64,000 bases of DNA, from assembly GCF_028606985.1 (NCBI RefSeq), contig NZ_CP117416.1:651001-715000 (forward strand), in the 5' to 3' direction. This stretch comes from Paenibacillus kyungheensis (GTDB lineage: Bacteria > Bacillota > Bacilli > Paenibacillales > Paenibacillaceae). The notes under the pieces were generated by a model, which made no database searches, was not told the origin of the DNA, and saw only the letters and a program-made list of their open reading frames with translations. This document shows, piece by piece, positions 18,336-27,240 of the stretch (its first letter is position 1; every line of letters begins with the position of its first letter). Position numbers and translations under genes: made by a program.

Positions 18336-18698
18336 CTAGCTGCTTTGTCTTACCGTAACATTCGTTACTTTTTGATCAGAACTTTTAGTAATAAATAAAG
18401 TATAATGCTTAGAATCTTTCTCAATAGATAACACTTTGTTACTTTCGATAGGTTGAACGTTCCACTTATCCTGTTTTAATTTCGCAATATAGTCTGTAGT
18501 TAATGTATCAAATGTTTCCGGTACTTTGTAATTTTTTAGATCATTATCAGAAATCGTAGCTACTTCTGTAGCACTTGAAGGAACAGGCAAGTTATTTAAT
18601 TCAGCCACATAAGAGAACGTATCTTTTGATGGTTGAGAAGATGTAGAATTTGAGCAAGATGCAAGTAGAACAACAAAACAGATTAATAAAAAACGCAT
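18336..18698 (-). CDS. Small lipoprotein of unknown function
   Basis: 120 residues with a lipoprotein signal and lipobox LLASC, a Ser/Thr-rich spacer and a small mixed alpha/beta domain (TLTTDYIAKLKQDKWNVQPIES, HYTLFITKSS). The ATG at 18698 follows GAGGTG, while an upstream GTG in frame at 18707 overlaps that ribosome site. It lies immediately downstream of the amidase-domain gene on the same strand (20 nt gap) and may be cotranscribed. I do not recognise the domain. Confidence 0.65.
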   Translation of the reverse strand: MRFLLICFVVLLASCSNSTSSQPSKDTFSYVAELNNLPVPSSATEVATISDNDLKNYKVPETFDTLTTDYIAKLKQDKWNVQPIESNKVLSIEKDSKHYTLFITKSSDQKVTNVTVRQSS

Positions 18699-18718
18699 AT
18701 TACACACCTCATTATGAA

Positions 18719-19891
18719 TTAACGTTCATTAGGACTTTTTGCAGCATTATTCATTTTCCAAATATAAACATTGTAGCCAGCAGAATACCAAGAGCTAAGA
18801 GCATTATTTTTTTTGTCATCTGTATGTTGTGTTACATAAAAATGGCCATCTTTTAAAAGTGTAATTAATGCAGTATGATCAATATCTCCATCTTTAGTAA
18901 AGTCTGCGTTTACTGGATCACCCATATCAGCTTTCGAAGCACTAGCAGCTAAAGTAGTACGTGTACGCCAAAAATGATAAAAATTATTTGCGCCACCCCA
19001 ACTATGTGAAGGTTTTGAAATTAAATTATCTGAAAAATACCAAGCATTATCTCCAGTTAAGTATGGACCTTTCCACTGTGACATACCACCTGCATATAAT
19101 GCTTGAGAAACAAAATTTGTACAATCATTCCATTTAGCCCAACATGCTTTTGAACTTAAAGAACACTTATTATAATTAGCATAGTAGTTAGAGTAGGTTG
19201 GATTTCTACCATTCCACCATTTATAAGCATAATCTCTTGCATTAATTGAACTATAACCATTTGAATAAGCATTAGGTGTTAAAAAACTTTTGGGTTTATC
19301 TTCGTATACCGATTCATGTACAGAAGATTGTATTTCATATACAGAAGATTGAACAGTGATTGGGTCAGAAGAAGAAACTGGGATCAAGTCGTAAAGTTCA
19401 TTGAGTTCATTCTCGTTAATAGAAGCTGTATATAATTTATTTTTAAAATTTTTGATTTGTTTATTTTTTTCTTTGTTCTCATAGAAATCCATAAACTTTA
19501 CAAATTCTATTATATAATTTCTATCTTTACTTGAAAAATCATCAAGAGAAGTTCCTAAACCTTTAATAAATAATTGATATTCAGTATTATCTAGATTCTG
19601 TTCTATTGTAATTGAATTTATATTTATGTAATCTTTTATTATTTTAATAGCTATAGCATATTTTTTTTCTGCTTCTTCTTTTGTTACAGTTGTTTCTATT
19701 AGATTAGGAATATTTACTTCTACTTTACCAGTAGCTACATTATTTATATACTCCCTGAATTCTGTTTGGGGATATTCTAAGGAATCTGTATGTAACTGAT
19801 TAGATTCTGCTAAAGCATTAGAAGGTAGTTGACTTACAAAAAAAGTGAAGATAATAAATAATAGTAATAAGAATTTTTTTGATTTTCTCAT
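18719..19891 (-). CDS. Secreted amidase-domain (Amidase_6-like) protein
   Basis: 390-residue exported protein. A signal peptide (about residues 1-28, ending NALA) precedes a helical charged region of about 170 residues. The C-terminal domain has NARDYAYKWW, WNDCTNFVSQALYAGG and DIDHTALITLLKDGHFYVTQHT. These are the Cys and His signatures of the putative NlpC/P60-like amidase domain PF12671, so a cell-wall or peptide amidase role is likely. The N-terminal half is unusually AT-rich and Asn/Lys-rich compared with its neighbours. The substrate is unknown. Confidence 0.75.
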   Translation of the reverse strand: MRKSKKFLLLLFIIFTFFVSQLPSNALAESNQLHTDSLEYPQTEFREYINNVATGKVEVNIPNLIETTVTKEEAEKKYAIAIKIIKDYININSITIEQNLDNTEYQLFIKGLGTSLDDFSSKDRNYIIEFVKFMDFYENKEKNKQIKNFKNKLYTASINENELNELYDLIPVSSSDPITVQSSVYEIQSSVHESVYEDKPKSFLTPNAYSNGYSSINARDYAYKWWNGRNPTYSNYYANYNKCSLSSKACWAKWNDCTNFVSQALYAGGMSQWKGPYLTGDNAWYFSDNLISKPSHSWGGANNFYHFWRTRTTLAASASKADMGDPVNADFTKDGDIDHTALITLLKDGHFYVTQHTDDKKNNALSSWYSAGYNVYIWKMNNAAKSPNER

Positions 19892-20072
19892 TGTATTCCT
19901 CCTTATATAAATTATTTTTAAACTTTAACATAGTTTGAAATTGGTAACAATGTGTTATTTTTCCTAAATAAATAATTTGAATATAAAATTTCAGGTCTAT
20001 ATATCTAATTAATCGACAAAATATTTGCTTATGTTTTAATTTTTTCTATTAATAATATTTGAACTTATAACT

Positions 20073-20113
20073 TAAAATACCATTTCAGTTATCTAATTGA
20101 AATGGTATTTTAG
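20073..20113 (-). terminator. Terminator after the secreted propeller-like protein gene
   Basis: AAAATACCATTTCA and TGAAATGGTATTTT form a near-perfect long stem, symmetrical enough to work in both directions. It lies 10 nt beyond the stop of the minus-strand gene at 20124. The rest of 19892-20072 is very AT-rich with no gene seen. Confidence 0.8.
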
Positions 20114-20123
20114 GTTTGAAAAT

Positions 20124-21209
20124 TTACAATAACGGTTGCTTCACAATCGAGAACTGATGATCTAGATTCTCAACGATCATATAGAGTATACCATTCTCGT
20201 ATTTAATAAATTTGGATACCGTATTCTCAGATGTTTGGGGCATTTGCCAGATTTCTTTGCCATTACGATCATACAGATAATTCTTCTGTTCACTATTATC
20301 AATGAGAAAGACTTGATTGTTATTGTAATCGGTTGTCCATTTTTCATCACGATCAGCTAACGTACGAATCATTTCATATACACGTTGACCTGTAGCTAGA
20401 TTGTAACGAGCATAGATTGGGAAAGGTTTGTCTGTATTAGCGCCTAACGGATTTCCTTTAATATTGGTCGTGTAGACAATCAATTCATTCGATTGTAATT
20501 GAAAATCAGCATCTAGATTCCACGGTACGGTAACCGTTTTGGCTTTTACGTTAGGATGAGCAGTATCCCAAATGTAAAACACATTTTGCGTTTGCATCAA
20601 GCTACCACCATTGTATTGAGCGACCACGTAATGAGAGAACATTTTTACTTGAGTTGGATTAGCATTTTCATAGTTAAACGTCTGCTGAATCGTTGGCGTT
20701 GTAGTCAGAGATGCTTGTTTCCAAGGTGCTTGATAGACCGATAACTGCTTGCTCGACTGAACAACAATTTGTTCTTTGCTAGTGGATGTAGGAGCAGACC
20801 ATGCTAACTGCGAACCATTGCCCGACACGACTTGATACAAGTGTGCAGGTAACGTAACCGTTGATAAAATTTTGCCTGATGTTGCTTGAGCTGTTGATAA
20901 TGTGATTTTTTTTAGGGATTGTTTATGTTGTACAATTAATACTAATTTGTTAGAACTGGTCAATACGTTATAGCTGAAAATACGATCATACGTATTGTTC
21001 CAAAGAGGCATCGATGTGTTCAAATTCACGATTTCTATGCGGTTATTCGCTATATCTACTAGAACTGCTTGATCATGAGGTAGATTCACAATCTGTGTAT
21101 CGATCCGAAAATCGTCTGGAAAAGATAAATGATCATCTGTAGGATTAGCAGCAAATGCTTGTACAGGTAATAATAGCAATAGTGTTAACGTTAGAATCCA
21201 TTTTTTCAT
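20124..21209 (-). CDS. Secreted hypothetical protein, possibly beta-propeller
   Basis: 361 residues with a clear signal peptide (MKKWILTLTLLLLLPVQAFA). The mature part is beta-rich with repeated short strands and phrases such as YLYDRNGKEIWQMPQ and VLVDIANNRIEIVNL, which recall PQQ-like or WD-type propeller blades. No catalytic motif is recognised. The frame extends 25 codons upstream, but AAAGGA about 9 nt before the ATG at 21209 fixes the start. It is divergent from the TerD-VWA gene. Confidence 0.6.
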   Translation of the reverse strand: MKKWILTLTLLLLLPVQAFAANPTDDHLSFPDDFRIDTQIVNLPHDQAVLVDIANNRIEIVNLNTSMPLWNNTYDRIFSYNVLTSSNKLVLIVQHKQSLKKITLSTAQATSGKILSTVTLPAHLYQVVSGNGSQLAWSAPTSTSKEQIVVQSSKQLSVYQAPWKQASLTTTPTIQQTFNYENANPTQVKMFSHYVVAQYNGGSLMQTQNVFYIWDTAHPNVKAKTVTVPWNLDADFQLQSNELIVYTTNIKGNPLGANTDKPFPIYARYNLATGQRVYEMIRTLADRDEKWTTDYNNNQVFLIDNSEQKNYLYDRNGKEIWQMPQTSENTVSKFIKYENGILYMIVENLDHQFSIVKQPLL

Positions 21210-21367
21210 CACAGGTAATCCTTTCTGCACATCCTTTATTTTATGTAGCATACCTATATATATTATACCGTATATTTGCAGCATGTGTACTATTTAGATT
21301 TGACGAGGTAAATAATAGGCTTTATGGTAATAATATAAAAATAATGATTGAAAAAGGGGTTGCTCTT

Positions 21368-22672
21368 ATGGCTAGTGAACATATCGTACTGAATCAAGGA
21401 CAAAATACCAATCTGGCGCAAGGGGATTCGTTAAAAGTAATGATTCAATGTGATGCTTCACCGTCGCCGCTGGATATCAGTTGCTTTATGGTAAATGAAG
21501 CAGGCAAAGTACCTTCAGATGATTATTTTATTTTTTACAATCAAAATGTCGATCCGCATCAATCAGTGCATTTGGAACAAGCAACAGAGCGGAGTACACA
21601 ATTTGCGTTAAATATGACTAAATTGCAAGCGGCTCCTATTGCCAAATGTGTATTTACAGCTACGTTAGAAGGGGCAGGCACATTTGCAGAAGTACAAGGT
21701 TGCAAAGCGGTGCTTACGCTTGGTGAACAAGAGATTACATATACAATTACAGAAGCGACAGCAGAGACTGCGCTTATTTTTATAGAAGTGTATCGCTATC
21801 AGCAAGGGTTCAAAGTGCGAGCGATTGGACGTGGATTTTTTGGCGGTTTGAAGCCTTTAGCAGAATCATTTGGTGTAGAAATTGACGATAGTCCTGAAGA
21901 AGAAACAGCGCCTTCGCAAGCAAGTCCGGCTGATCCAACACCTGTGCCGGTTGTTGAGCCTGTATCCACACCTGAACCGATCACTCCACCAGTAAATACA
22001 TCGATAGGCAAAATCGATCTGCTCAAACGCAAAGTCACCTTATCACTTGAGAAGAAACAAATCCCTCCGATTCAAGCCAGAGTGGCGGTAGTGTTCGATG
22101 CATCGGGTTCGATGTATTCTTTGTACAAAAAAGGGGTCGTGCAAGAAGCGTTTGAACGTATATTGGCGATTGCGGCGGCATTTGATGATAATGGGGAATT
22201 GGATGTATGGTTTTTTGCTAAAGAATTTCTACGTGCGCCAAGTGTACGTGCTGAAGATTACAAAGATTATGTCGCGCGCACCTATAAGTTAGGAAGTAAA
22301 GGTGGAACAAATAACGAACCGCCTGTGATGGAAGATGTGATTCGCAGATATACAGTCGAAGAACCGAATGTACGTATTCCAACGTATATTATCTTTTTTA
22401 GCGATGGTGGAGTCAGCAGTAAAAGCAAAATTACCAAATTAATTACCGAAAGTTCTCATCAAAATCTGTTCTGGCAATTTGTTGGACTGGGCAATGCGAA
22501 TTATGGTATTTTGCGTCAGTTGGATGAGCTCAAAGGACGTTTTATAGACAATGCCAGCTTTTTCGAATTAGACGATATTTCTAAAGTGAGCGATGAAGAG
22601 CTATATGATCGCCTATTGAACGAATTCCCAAGCTGGATTGTAGAAGCAAGACGTAAAGGAATTTTGGCATAA
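21368..22672 (+). CDS. TerD-domain / von Willebrand A fusion protein
   Basis: 434-residue cytoplasmic protein with two domains. Residues about 1-170 form a TerD-like (tellurite-resistance, calcium-binding) beta-sandwich (VLNQGQNTNLAQGDSL, FEV-type strands, FKVRAIGRGFFGGLKPLAESFGVEID). A Pro-rich linker follows at about 180-215. The rest is a TerF/TerY-like VWA domain with the MIDAS motif DASGSM, then a conserved Thr in SKGGTNNEPP and FFSDGGVS. Ter proteins act in stress or phage-linked signalling complexes of uncertain biochemistry. No other ter gene lies nearby. The ATG at 21368 follows AAGGGG, and upstream ATGs in frame lack a site. Confidence 0.85.
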   Translation: MASEHIVLNQGQNTNLAQGDSLKVMIQCDASPSPLDISCFMVNEAGKVPSDDYFIFYNQNVDPHQSVHLEQATERSTQFALNMTKLQAAPIAKCVFTATLEGAGTFAEVQGCKAVLTLGEQEITYTITEATAETALIFIEVYRYQQGFKVRAIGRGFFGGLKPLAESFGVEIDDSPEEETAPSQASPADPTPVPVVEPVSTPEPITPPVNTSIGKIDLLKRKVTLSLEKKQIPPIQARVAVVFDASGSMYSLYKKGVVQEAFERILAIAAAFDDNGELDVWFFAKEFLRAPSVRAEDYKDYVARTYKLGSKGGTNNEPPVMEDVIRRYTVEEPNVRIPTYIIFFSDGGVSSKSKITKLITESSHQNLFWQFVGLGNANYGILRQLDELKGRFIDNASFFELDDISKVSDEELYDRLLNEFPSWIVEARRKGILA

Positions 22673-22680
22673 TTGCACAA

Positions 22681-22752
22681 GAATGAAGAATGAAGAATGA
22701 AGAATGAAGAATGAAGAATGAAGAATGAAGAATGAAGAATGAAGAATGAAGA
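22681..22752 (+). repeat. 7-bp tandem repeat GAATGAA
   Basis: About ten near-perfect copies of GAATGAA begin 8 nt after the TerD-VWA stop and end directly before the terminator. The array at 11926-11970 has the same period and a similar unit. Confidence 0.9.
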
Positions 22753-22754
22753 GT

Positions 22755-22828
22755 AAAAGAGCCAGAAGGCAGTAAAGCATCTTGTATAATGTAGAGATGA
22801 CTTTTACTAGCTTTTGGCTCTTTTTTTG
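22755..22828 (+). terminator. Large terminator with an internal side hairpin
   Basis: AAAGAGCCAGAAG pairs with CTTTTGGCTCTTTTTTT. The roughly 45-nt interior also folds, with GTAAAGCATCT against AGATGACTTTTAC, giving an extended rod. Confidence 0.8.
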
Positions 22829-23026
22829 AATTAGAAGAAGGAACTGAGATAGATAAGAATCATTTATTGGAATAAAGAAAGGCTATACATTGCTACGAAA
22901 TAGACGTGATGCGTAAAATTTATTTTTTAGTTTTCACATATCAGTTTTCTATCGCATTAGAATAGGCATCTTGCAACAACAACGATTAGAGAATCTTCTC
23001 TTTTGAAAAGAGGGCTTTACCTCACT

Positions 23027-23974
23027 TTAACTTTTTGATGTTATCATCTGCTTGAATCGATCGCCTGAGCGTTTGCCCCAGTTGGTTCCCAATACCCCAA
23101 GAATAATCAATGTTGTGCCAATAATATGGTAATACATTAACTGCTCATGCAAAAATACACTACCTGCAATCATCGACGTAATAGTTGCAAAGTTGCTAAA
23201 TACACTCATTTTGGTCGCTTCCAGATGAGAGAGCGCATAACTGGATAACAAAGTCGTTCCCAGCGAAGACAATATCCCTAAGTAAAGCAAAGCGAATCCA
23301 TAATGTGGCTCTGTAAATGGCTGAACATATTCAATTACCGTCCCGAGTATCAGATGTCGACCAAGTGCTACAATATTAAATAACACACAAGCCGTTATCA
23401 TCGTTACCCATGTTAATTGAAGTGGATTATACTGCTTGGTAAGCGGGCGAGCGAGTACACCATATCCTGCAAAACAAAGCGCAGACCCGATCAATAACAA
23501 GATTCCACCCAGATTACTGAGCGAAAAGTTGGTACCGCCTTTCATCACAAAAATAAACACAACGCCTATCACAGACAATAACAGTGATCCTTTTTGTATC
23601 CATGACGATTGTTCTTTGAGAAAATAAGTCGCCAGAATCAATGTGAAAATAGGAGCAGTCGCCTGTATAATACCAGCTTCAGAAGAAGAAGCATACAACA
23701 ATCCAAACGCTTGAAAAGCAAAAAACAAAATAGGTGATAACATCGCCAGTGGTAAAATGCGCCAGATATCTCGCCAGGTGCAGGTGACTTTGATCCAGCC
23801 TAGCAGAATAGGAATTCCCAACACGATAGTAGATAACAAAAATCGATGAGCCAGTACATCGAGTGGATGTGCTGTATTGATCGTCATTTTCATAAATAAA
23901 AACGAAAATCCGATAATCAGTGCATAAGCTAGAGCAGCTAGGTAAGCGGGTATACGATTAGATTGGGTAGTCAT
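23027..23974 (-). CDS. EamA/DMT-family transporter
   Basis: Ten-helix membrane protein (315 residues) of the drug/metabolite transporter superfamily with two EamA repeats. The first begins LAALAYALIIGFSFLFMKM and the second follows residue ~150. The C-terminus ends ILGVLGTNWG plus a basic tail. The likely role is export of a metabolite or amino acid. It is divergent from a MocR-type regulator, a pairing often seen where the regulator controls the exporter. The ATG at 23974 has GGAGGT 8 nt upstream, and the longer frame to 24004 lacks support. Confidence 0.88.
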   Translation of the reverse strand: MTTQSNRIPAYLAALAYALIIGFSFLFMKMTINTAHPLDVLAHRFLLSTIVLGIPILLGWIKVTCTWRDIWRILPLAMLSPILFFAFQAFGLLYASSSEAGIIQATAPIFTLILATYFLKEQSSWIQKGSLLLSVIGVVFIFVMKGGTNFSLSNLGGILLLIGSALCFAGYGVLARPLTKQYNPLQLTWVTMITACVLFNIVALGRHLILGTVIEYVQPFTEPHYGFALLYLGILSSLGTTLLSSYALSHLEATKMSVFSNFATITSMIAGSVFLHEQLMYYHIIGTTLIILGVLGTNWGKRSGDRFKQMITSKS

Positions 23975-24127
23975 TTGTGTGTACCTCCAGGTGATCATTT
24001 GCAATATGAATAGGTTGCTTATTCAATATACGTGGCGGACAAACAGCTCACAATCACGATAAAATCAAACTGTACCGATACAGATTGTATACACCTTTTA
24101 GAAGATCCAATGGAGAAGAGTCTATAA

Positions 24128-24143
24128 TATGGTCTATACCATA
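24128..24143. promoter_or_regulatory. Candidate operator of the MocR-type regulator
   Basis: TATGGT-CTAT-ACCATA is a perfect inverted repeat in the space between the divergent transporter and regulator genes. ATACCA is the half-site known for GabR, another MocR-type protein. A TATAAT (24123-24128) overlaps its left edge, a plausible place for autoregulation. Confidence 0.45.
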
Positions 24144-24204
24144 AGTATTCAGCAGAGTACGTATAGTAGACGAAGGCACTACAGGGTAAGGGAGGAGCCA
24201 ACTC

Positions 24205-25605
24205 ATGAATAAATTTAAAAATACATCAAAAAGTAAACCTATGAATAAACAACAACAATTAGTTGTACATATCGCACAGCAGATTCAAGCAGGTACGTTA
24301 GTATCGGGTCAGAAATTACCTTCGATTCGATCTATGGCTCAAACTAATCAGTGTAGCCCTTCTACAGTAATCGGAGCGTATGAACAATTGATGCAAGAAC
24401 GCTGGATTTATGCGATGGATCGAAGCGGATATTATGTGGCTCAACAAGGATATAATCAACAGCGTTATCCAGTGCGTGAACAGATTGATTTGTCATCAGC
24501 AGCGCCAGCACCTGAGTTGTTTCCTTATGACGATTTTCAAAGTTGTCTGAATCAAGCAACTCATGTCTATCGAGATCAATTATTTTCATATGGGATGCCT
24601 CAAGGCTTACCTCCATTATTGTGTGAAGTAAGACAACAGTTAGAAGAAGTACAAGTATTTGCGCGCGAGTCTCAGTTATTTGTCACATCAGGGATACAGC
24701 GAGCATTGTCGATTTTGACGATGATGCCTTTTTCAAATGGTCGACAGACGATTATGATCGAGCAACCGAGTTACCATTTGTTGATCGAATTACTGGGAGC
24801 ACTTCATGTACCTGTGGAAGGAGTAGAGCGAACAGTGAATGGACTGGATTGGGAGCGAATCGAGACCCTTTTCCAGAGTGGAGAGATTAAGTTCTTTTAT
24901 GTGATTCCACGATTTCATAATCCATTAGGAACATCGCTATCGACAGTAGATAAAAAGCGGTTAGTCGCATTAGCGGCAAAGTATGATGTGTATATCGTAG
25001 AAGATGATTATTTGTCTGATCTAGAACACTCTGTCTCGAATGACCCGATGTATGCGTATGACACGTCAGAGCATATTATTTATCTCAAAAGCTATTCCAA
25101 AATTCTTTTCCCTGGTCTACGAATCGGTGTAGCAGTGTTGCCAGCAGCATTAATCGATACCTTTGCTCAATATAAACGTTTACTGGATATCGATAGTTCT
25201 GTGCTATCGCAAGCCGCATTACATATGTATATCAAAAACGGAATGTTTACCCGTTATCGTCGCTATTTGCTTGAAGGATATGATCGCCGAATCAAGCAGT
25301 TGCATCGCACACTGGAGGCTTTGTCTGCTGATCCTATTTTTGCAAATGCTCCTCGTAATCAGGCAGTGCATACCTTTTTAAGATTACCCGATAATTTCCC
25401 GACTTCTGTGTTGATCCGTCGTTTAGCACAGCAGAACATTATCGTAGGCGATGGTAGCCAGCACTTTTTGCCAGACAGTCCATATACGATTAATCTATTA
25501 CGGATGAATGTATCCAATGTACCTGAAGAGCAGATTGACCACACACTGAACATTATCGCCAAAGAAATTCGTAAGTTATCGATTACGCCCAAGCTACATG
25601 AGTAA
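24205..25605 (+). CDS. MocR-type PLP-dependent transcriptional regulator
   Basis: 466-residue fusion of a GntR winged helix (about residues 14-80, with LPSIRSMAQTNQCSPSTVIGAYEQL) and a class I aminotransferase-like domain. The PLP-binding Lys lies in YLKSYSKILFPGLRIG, and the family hallmark EDDYLSDLE is present. These regulators sense PLP or amine/amino-acid ligands. The divergent DMT transporter is the probable target. GGGAGGAG precedes the ATG. Confidence 0.9.
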   Translation: MNKFKNTSKSKPMNKQQQLVVHIAQQIQAGTLVSGQKLPSIRSMAQTNQCSPSTVIGAYEQLMQERWIYAMDRSGYYVAQQGYNQQRYPVREQIDLSSAAPAPELFPYDDFQSCLNQATHVYRDQLFSYGMPQGLPPLLCEVRQQLEEVQVFARESQLFVTSGIQRALSILTMMPFSNGRQTIMIEQPSYHLLIELLGALHVPVEGVERTVNGLDWERIETLFQSGEIKFFYVIPRFHNPLGTSLSTVDKKRLVALAAKYDVYIVEDDYLSDLEHSVSNDPMYAYDTSEHIIYLKSYSKILFPGLRIGVAVLPAALIDTFAQYKRLLDIDSSVLSQAALHMYIKNGMFTRYRRYLLEGYDRRIKQLHRTLEALSADPIFANAPRNQAVHTFLRLPDNFPTSVLIRRLAQQNIIVGDGSQHFLPDSPYTINLLRMNVSNVPEEQIDHTLNIIAKEIRKLSITPKLHE

Positions 25606-25660
25606 TAGTCTTCATCTACTACAATCAATGTTTTACGGCATACGGTAGGATGATTCAGGC

Positions 25661-25696
25661 AAAAAAAGCGACCTGTGATATACTCACAAGTCGCTT
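25661..25696 (-). terminator. Terminator of hemL
   Basis: Read on the minus strand, AAGCGACTTGTGA pairs with TCACAGGTCGCTT, followed by a run of T. It lies 65 nt beyond the hemL stop and also separates the convergent MocR gene. Confidence 0.8.
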
Positions 25697-25760
25697 GATT
25701 TACGTTTGGGATCATCAAAGCTATATATTAACGTTTTTTATTATAAAGTCTGCTAGCACA

Positions 25761-27080
25761 TTACTTCCCTGCTGCAACCAACTTCAACGCTTCATCTGCC
25801 GCTTGCAACGTCTGATCAATATCAGCATCCACATGAGTAGTTGTTAAGAACCATGCTTCATACTTGGAAGGAGCAAGACATACACCACGATCTAGCATAT
25901 GACGGAAGAAGGATGCGAATTTCTCACCATCGGTATCTTGAGCTTGATCGTAATCAGTTACCGGATGATCGCAGAAATGTGTAGAGAATGCGCCACGAAT
26001 ACGGTTAATGGTCATCGCTACACCATGACGATCCGCAGACTCACGTAATCCATCGGTTAAGCGAATAGCTAGGCGTTCCATTTCTTCATAGACGCCTTCG
26101 CCTTGCAACACTTCCAGACAAGCAATCCCTGAAGCGACAGACGCAGGATTTCCTGCCATCGTACCTGCTTGATAAGCAGGTCCTAGTGGAGCGACTTGTT
26201 CCATAATATGTTTGCGACCACCATAAGCACCGATTGGCAGTCCACCACCAATAATTTTACCAAGTGCTGTTAAGTCAGGCATGATCTGATCGTGATTGTC
26301 TAAGCCAGCATATGTCTGACTGGAACCGTAATGGAAACGGAAAGCTGTAATGACTTCATCGTAAATGACTAAAGCGCCATAATCATGAGCTAACTTACAT
26401 AACCCTTCCAAAAATCCCGGAGCAGGCATAACCATACCAAAATTACCGACAATCGGCTCTACCATTACGGCTGCAATCTGATCGCTCCAGTGTTCTAATG
26501 CTTCACGTAGCGCTTCTAGATTGTTGAATGGTACCGTGATGACTTCTTGCGCAATACTGGTTGGAATCCCAGCGCTATCTGGAATCCCCAGTGTTGAAGG
26601 ACCAGAACCTGCTGCGACAAGCACCAGATCCGAATGTCCATGATAACAGCCAGCGAATTTGATAATTTTGTTGCGTTTGGTATAGGCGCGCGCAACACGA
26701 ATCGTCGACATCACCGCTTCAGTACCGGAGTTTACAAAGCGAACTTTATCCAGAGAAGGAATACTGTCTTTGAGCATCATTGCTAATTGGATTTCAAGTT
26801 CTGTCGGTGTACCGTACAGAATTCCATTTTGGGCAGCTCTTGTAATCGCTTCAGTGATATGTGGATGGGCATGTCCGGTGATGATCGGGCCATATGCCGC
26901 TAGATAATCGATATACTTATTGCCATCGACATCTGTAAAATGAGCACCTTTCGCATTAGCCATAAATACAGGTGCACCGCCACCGACAGCTTTAAATGAG
27001 CGAGACGGGCTATTCACACCGCCTACAATATGTTCTAGTGCTTGTTCATATAATTGGGAAGAACGTGTTCGTGGATTCAA
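25761..27080 (-). CDS. hemL: Glutamate-1-semialdehyde 2,1-aminomutase
   Basis: PLP enzyme (439 residues) that converts glutamate-1-semialdehyde to 5-aminolevulinate in the C5 haem pathway. The family signatures are [15 protein letters not shown] near the N-terminus, [27 protein letters not shown], the cofactor-binding [10 protein letters not shown], and the Lys Schiff-base site in [19 protein letters not shown]. The start is TTG with AAGGAG 8 nt upstream. No other hem genes adjoin it, so this may be the extra GSA-aminotransferase copy (GsaB type) that Bacilli often carry outside the hem operon. Confidence 0.9.
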   Translation of the reverse strand: MNPRTRSSQLYEQALEHIVGGVNSPSRSFKAVGGGAPVFMANAKGAHFTDVDGNKYIDYLAAYGPIITGHAHPHITEAITRAAQNGILYGTPTELEIQLAMMLKDSIPSLDKVRFVNSGTEAVMSTIRVARAYTKRNKIIKFAGCYHGHSDLVLVAAGSGPSTLGIPDSAGIPTSIAQEVITVPFNNLEALREALEHWSDQIAAVMVEPIVGNFGMVMPAPGFLEGLCKLAHDYGALVIYDEVITAFRFHYGSSQTYAGLDNHDQIMPDLTALGKIIGGGLPIGAYGGRKHIMEQVAPLGPAYQAGTMAGNPASVASGIACLEVLQGEGVYEEMERLAIRLTDGLRESADRHGVAMTINRIRGAFSTHFCDHPVTDYDQAQDTDGEKFASFFRHMLDRGVCLAPSKYEAWFLTTTHVDADIDQTLQAADEALKLVAAGK

Positions 27081-27127
27081 TACAATCGCTCCTTATTCAA
27101 AATAACAGCAACCACCGTCCAGACAAG

Positions 27128-27152
27128 AAAAAAGCGCCCTTTAGATGGGCGC
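27128..27152 (-). terminator. Terminator of the LCP-family gene
   Basis: On the minus strand GCGCCCATC and AAAGGGCGC form a stem followed by TTTTTTC. It lies about 90 nt beyond the LCP stop. Confidence 0.85.
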
Positions 27153-27240
27153 TATAACTACAGATGTGACGATGATTGAACTGCGCTGTTTCTATTTTAC
27201 CATTGTTGCTACAGAATGTTGAGTGATTATCTTAACAGGC

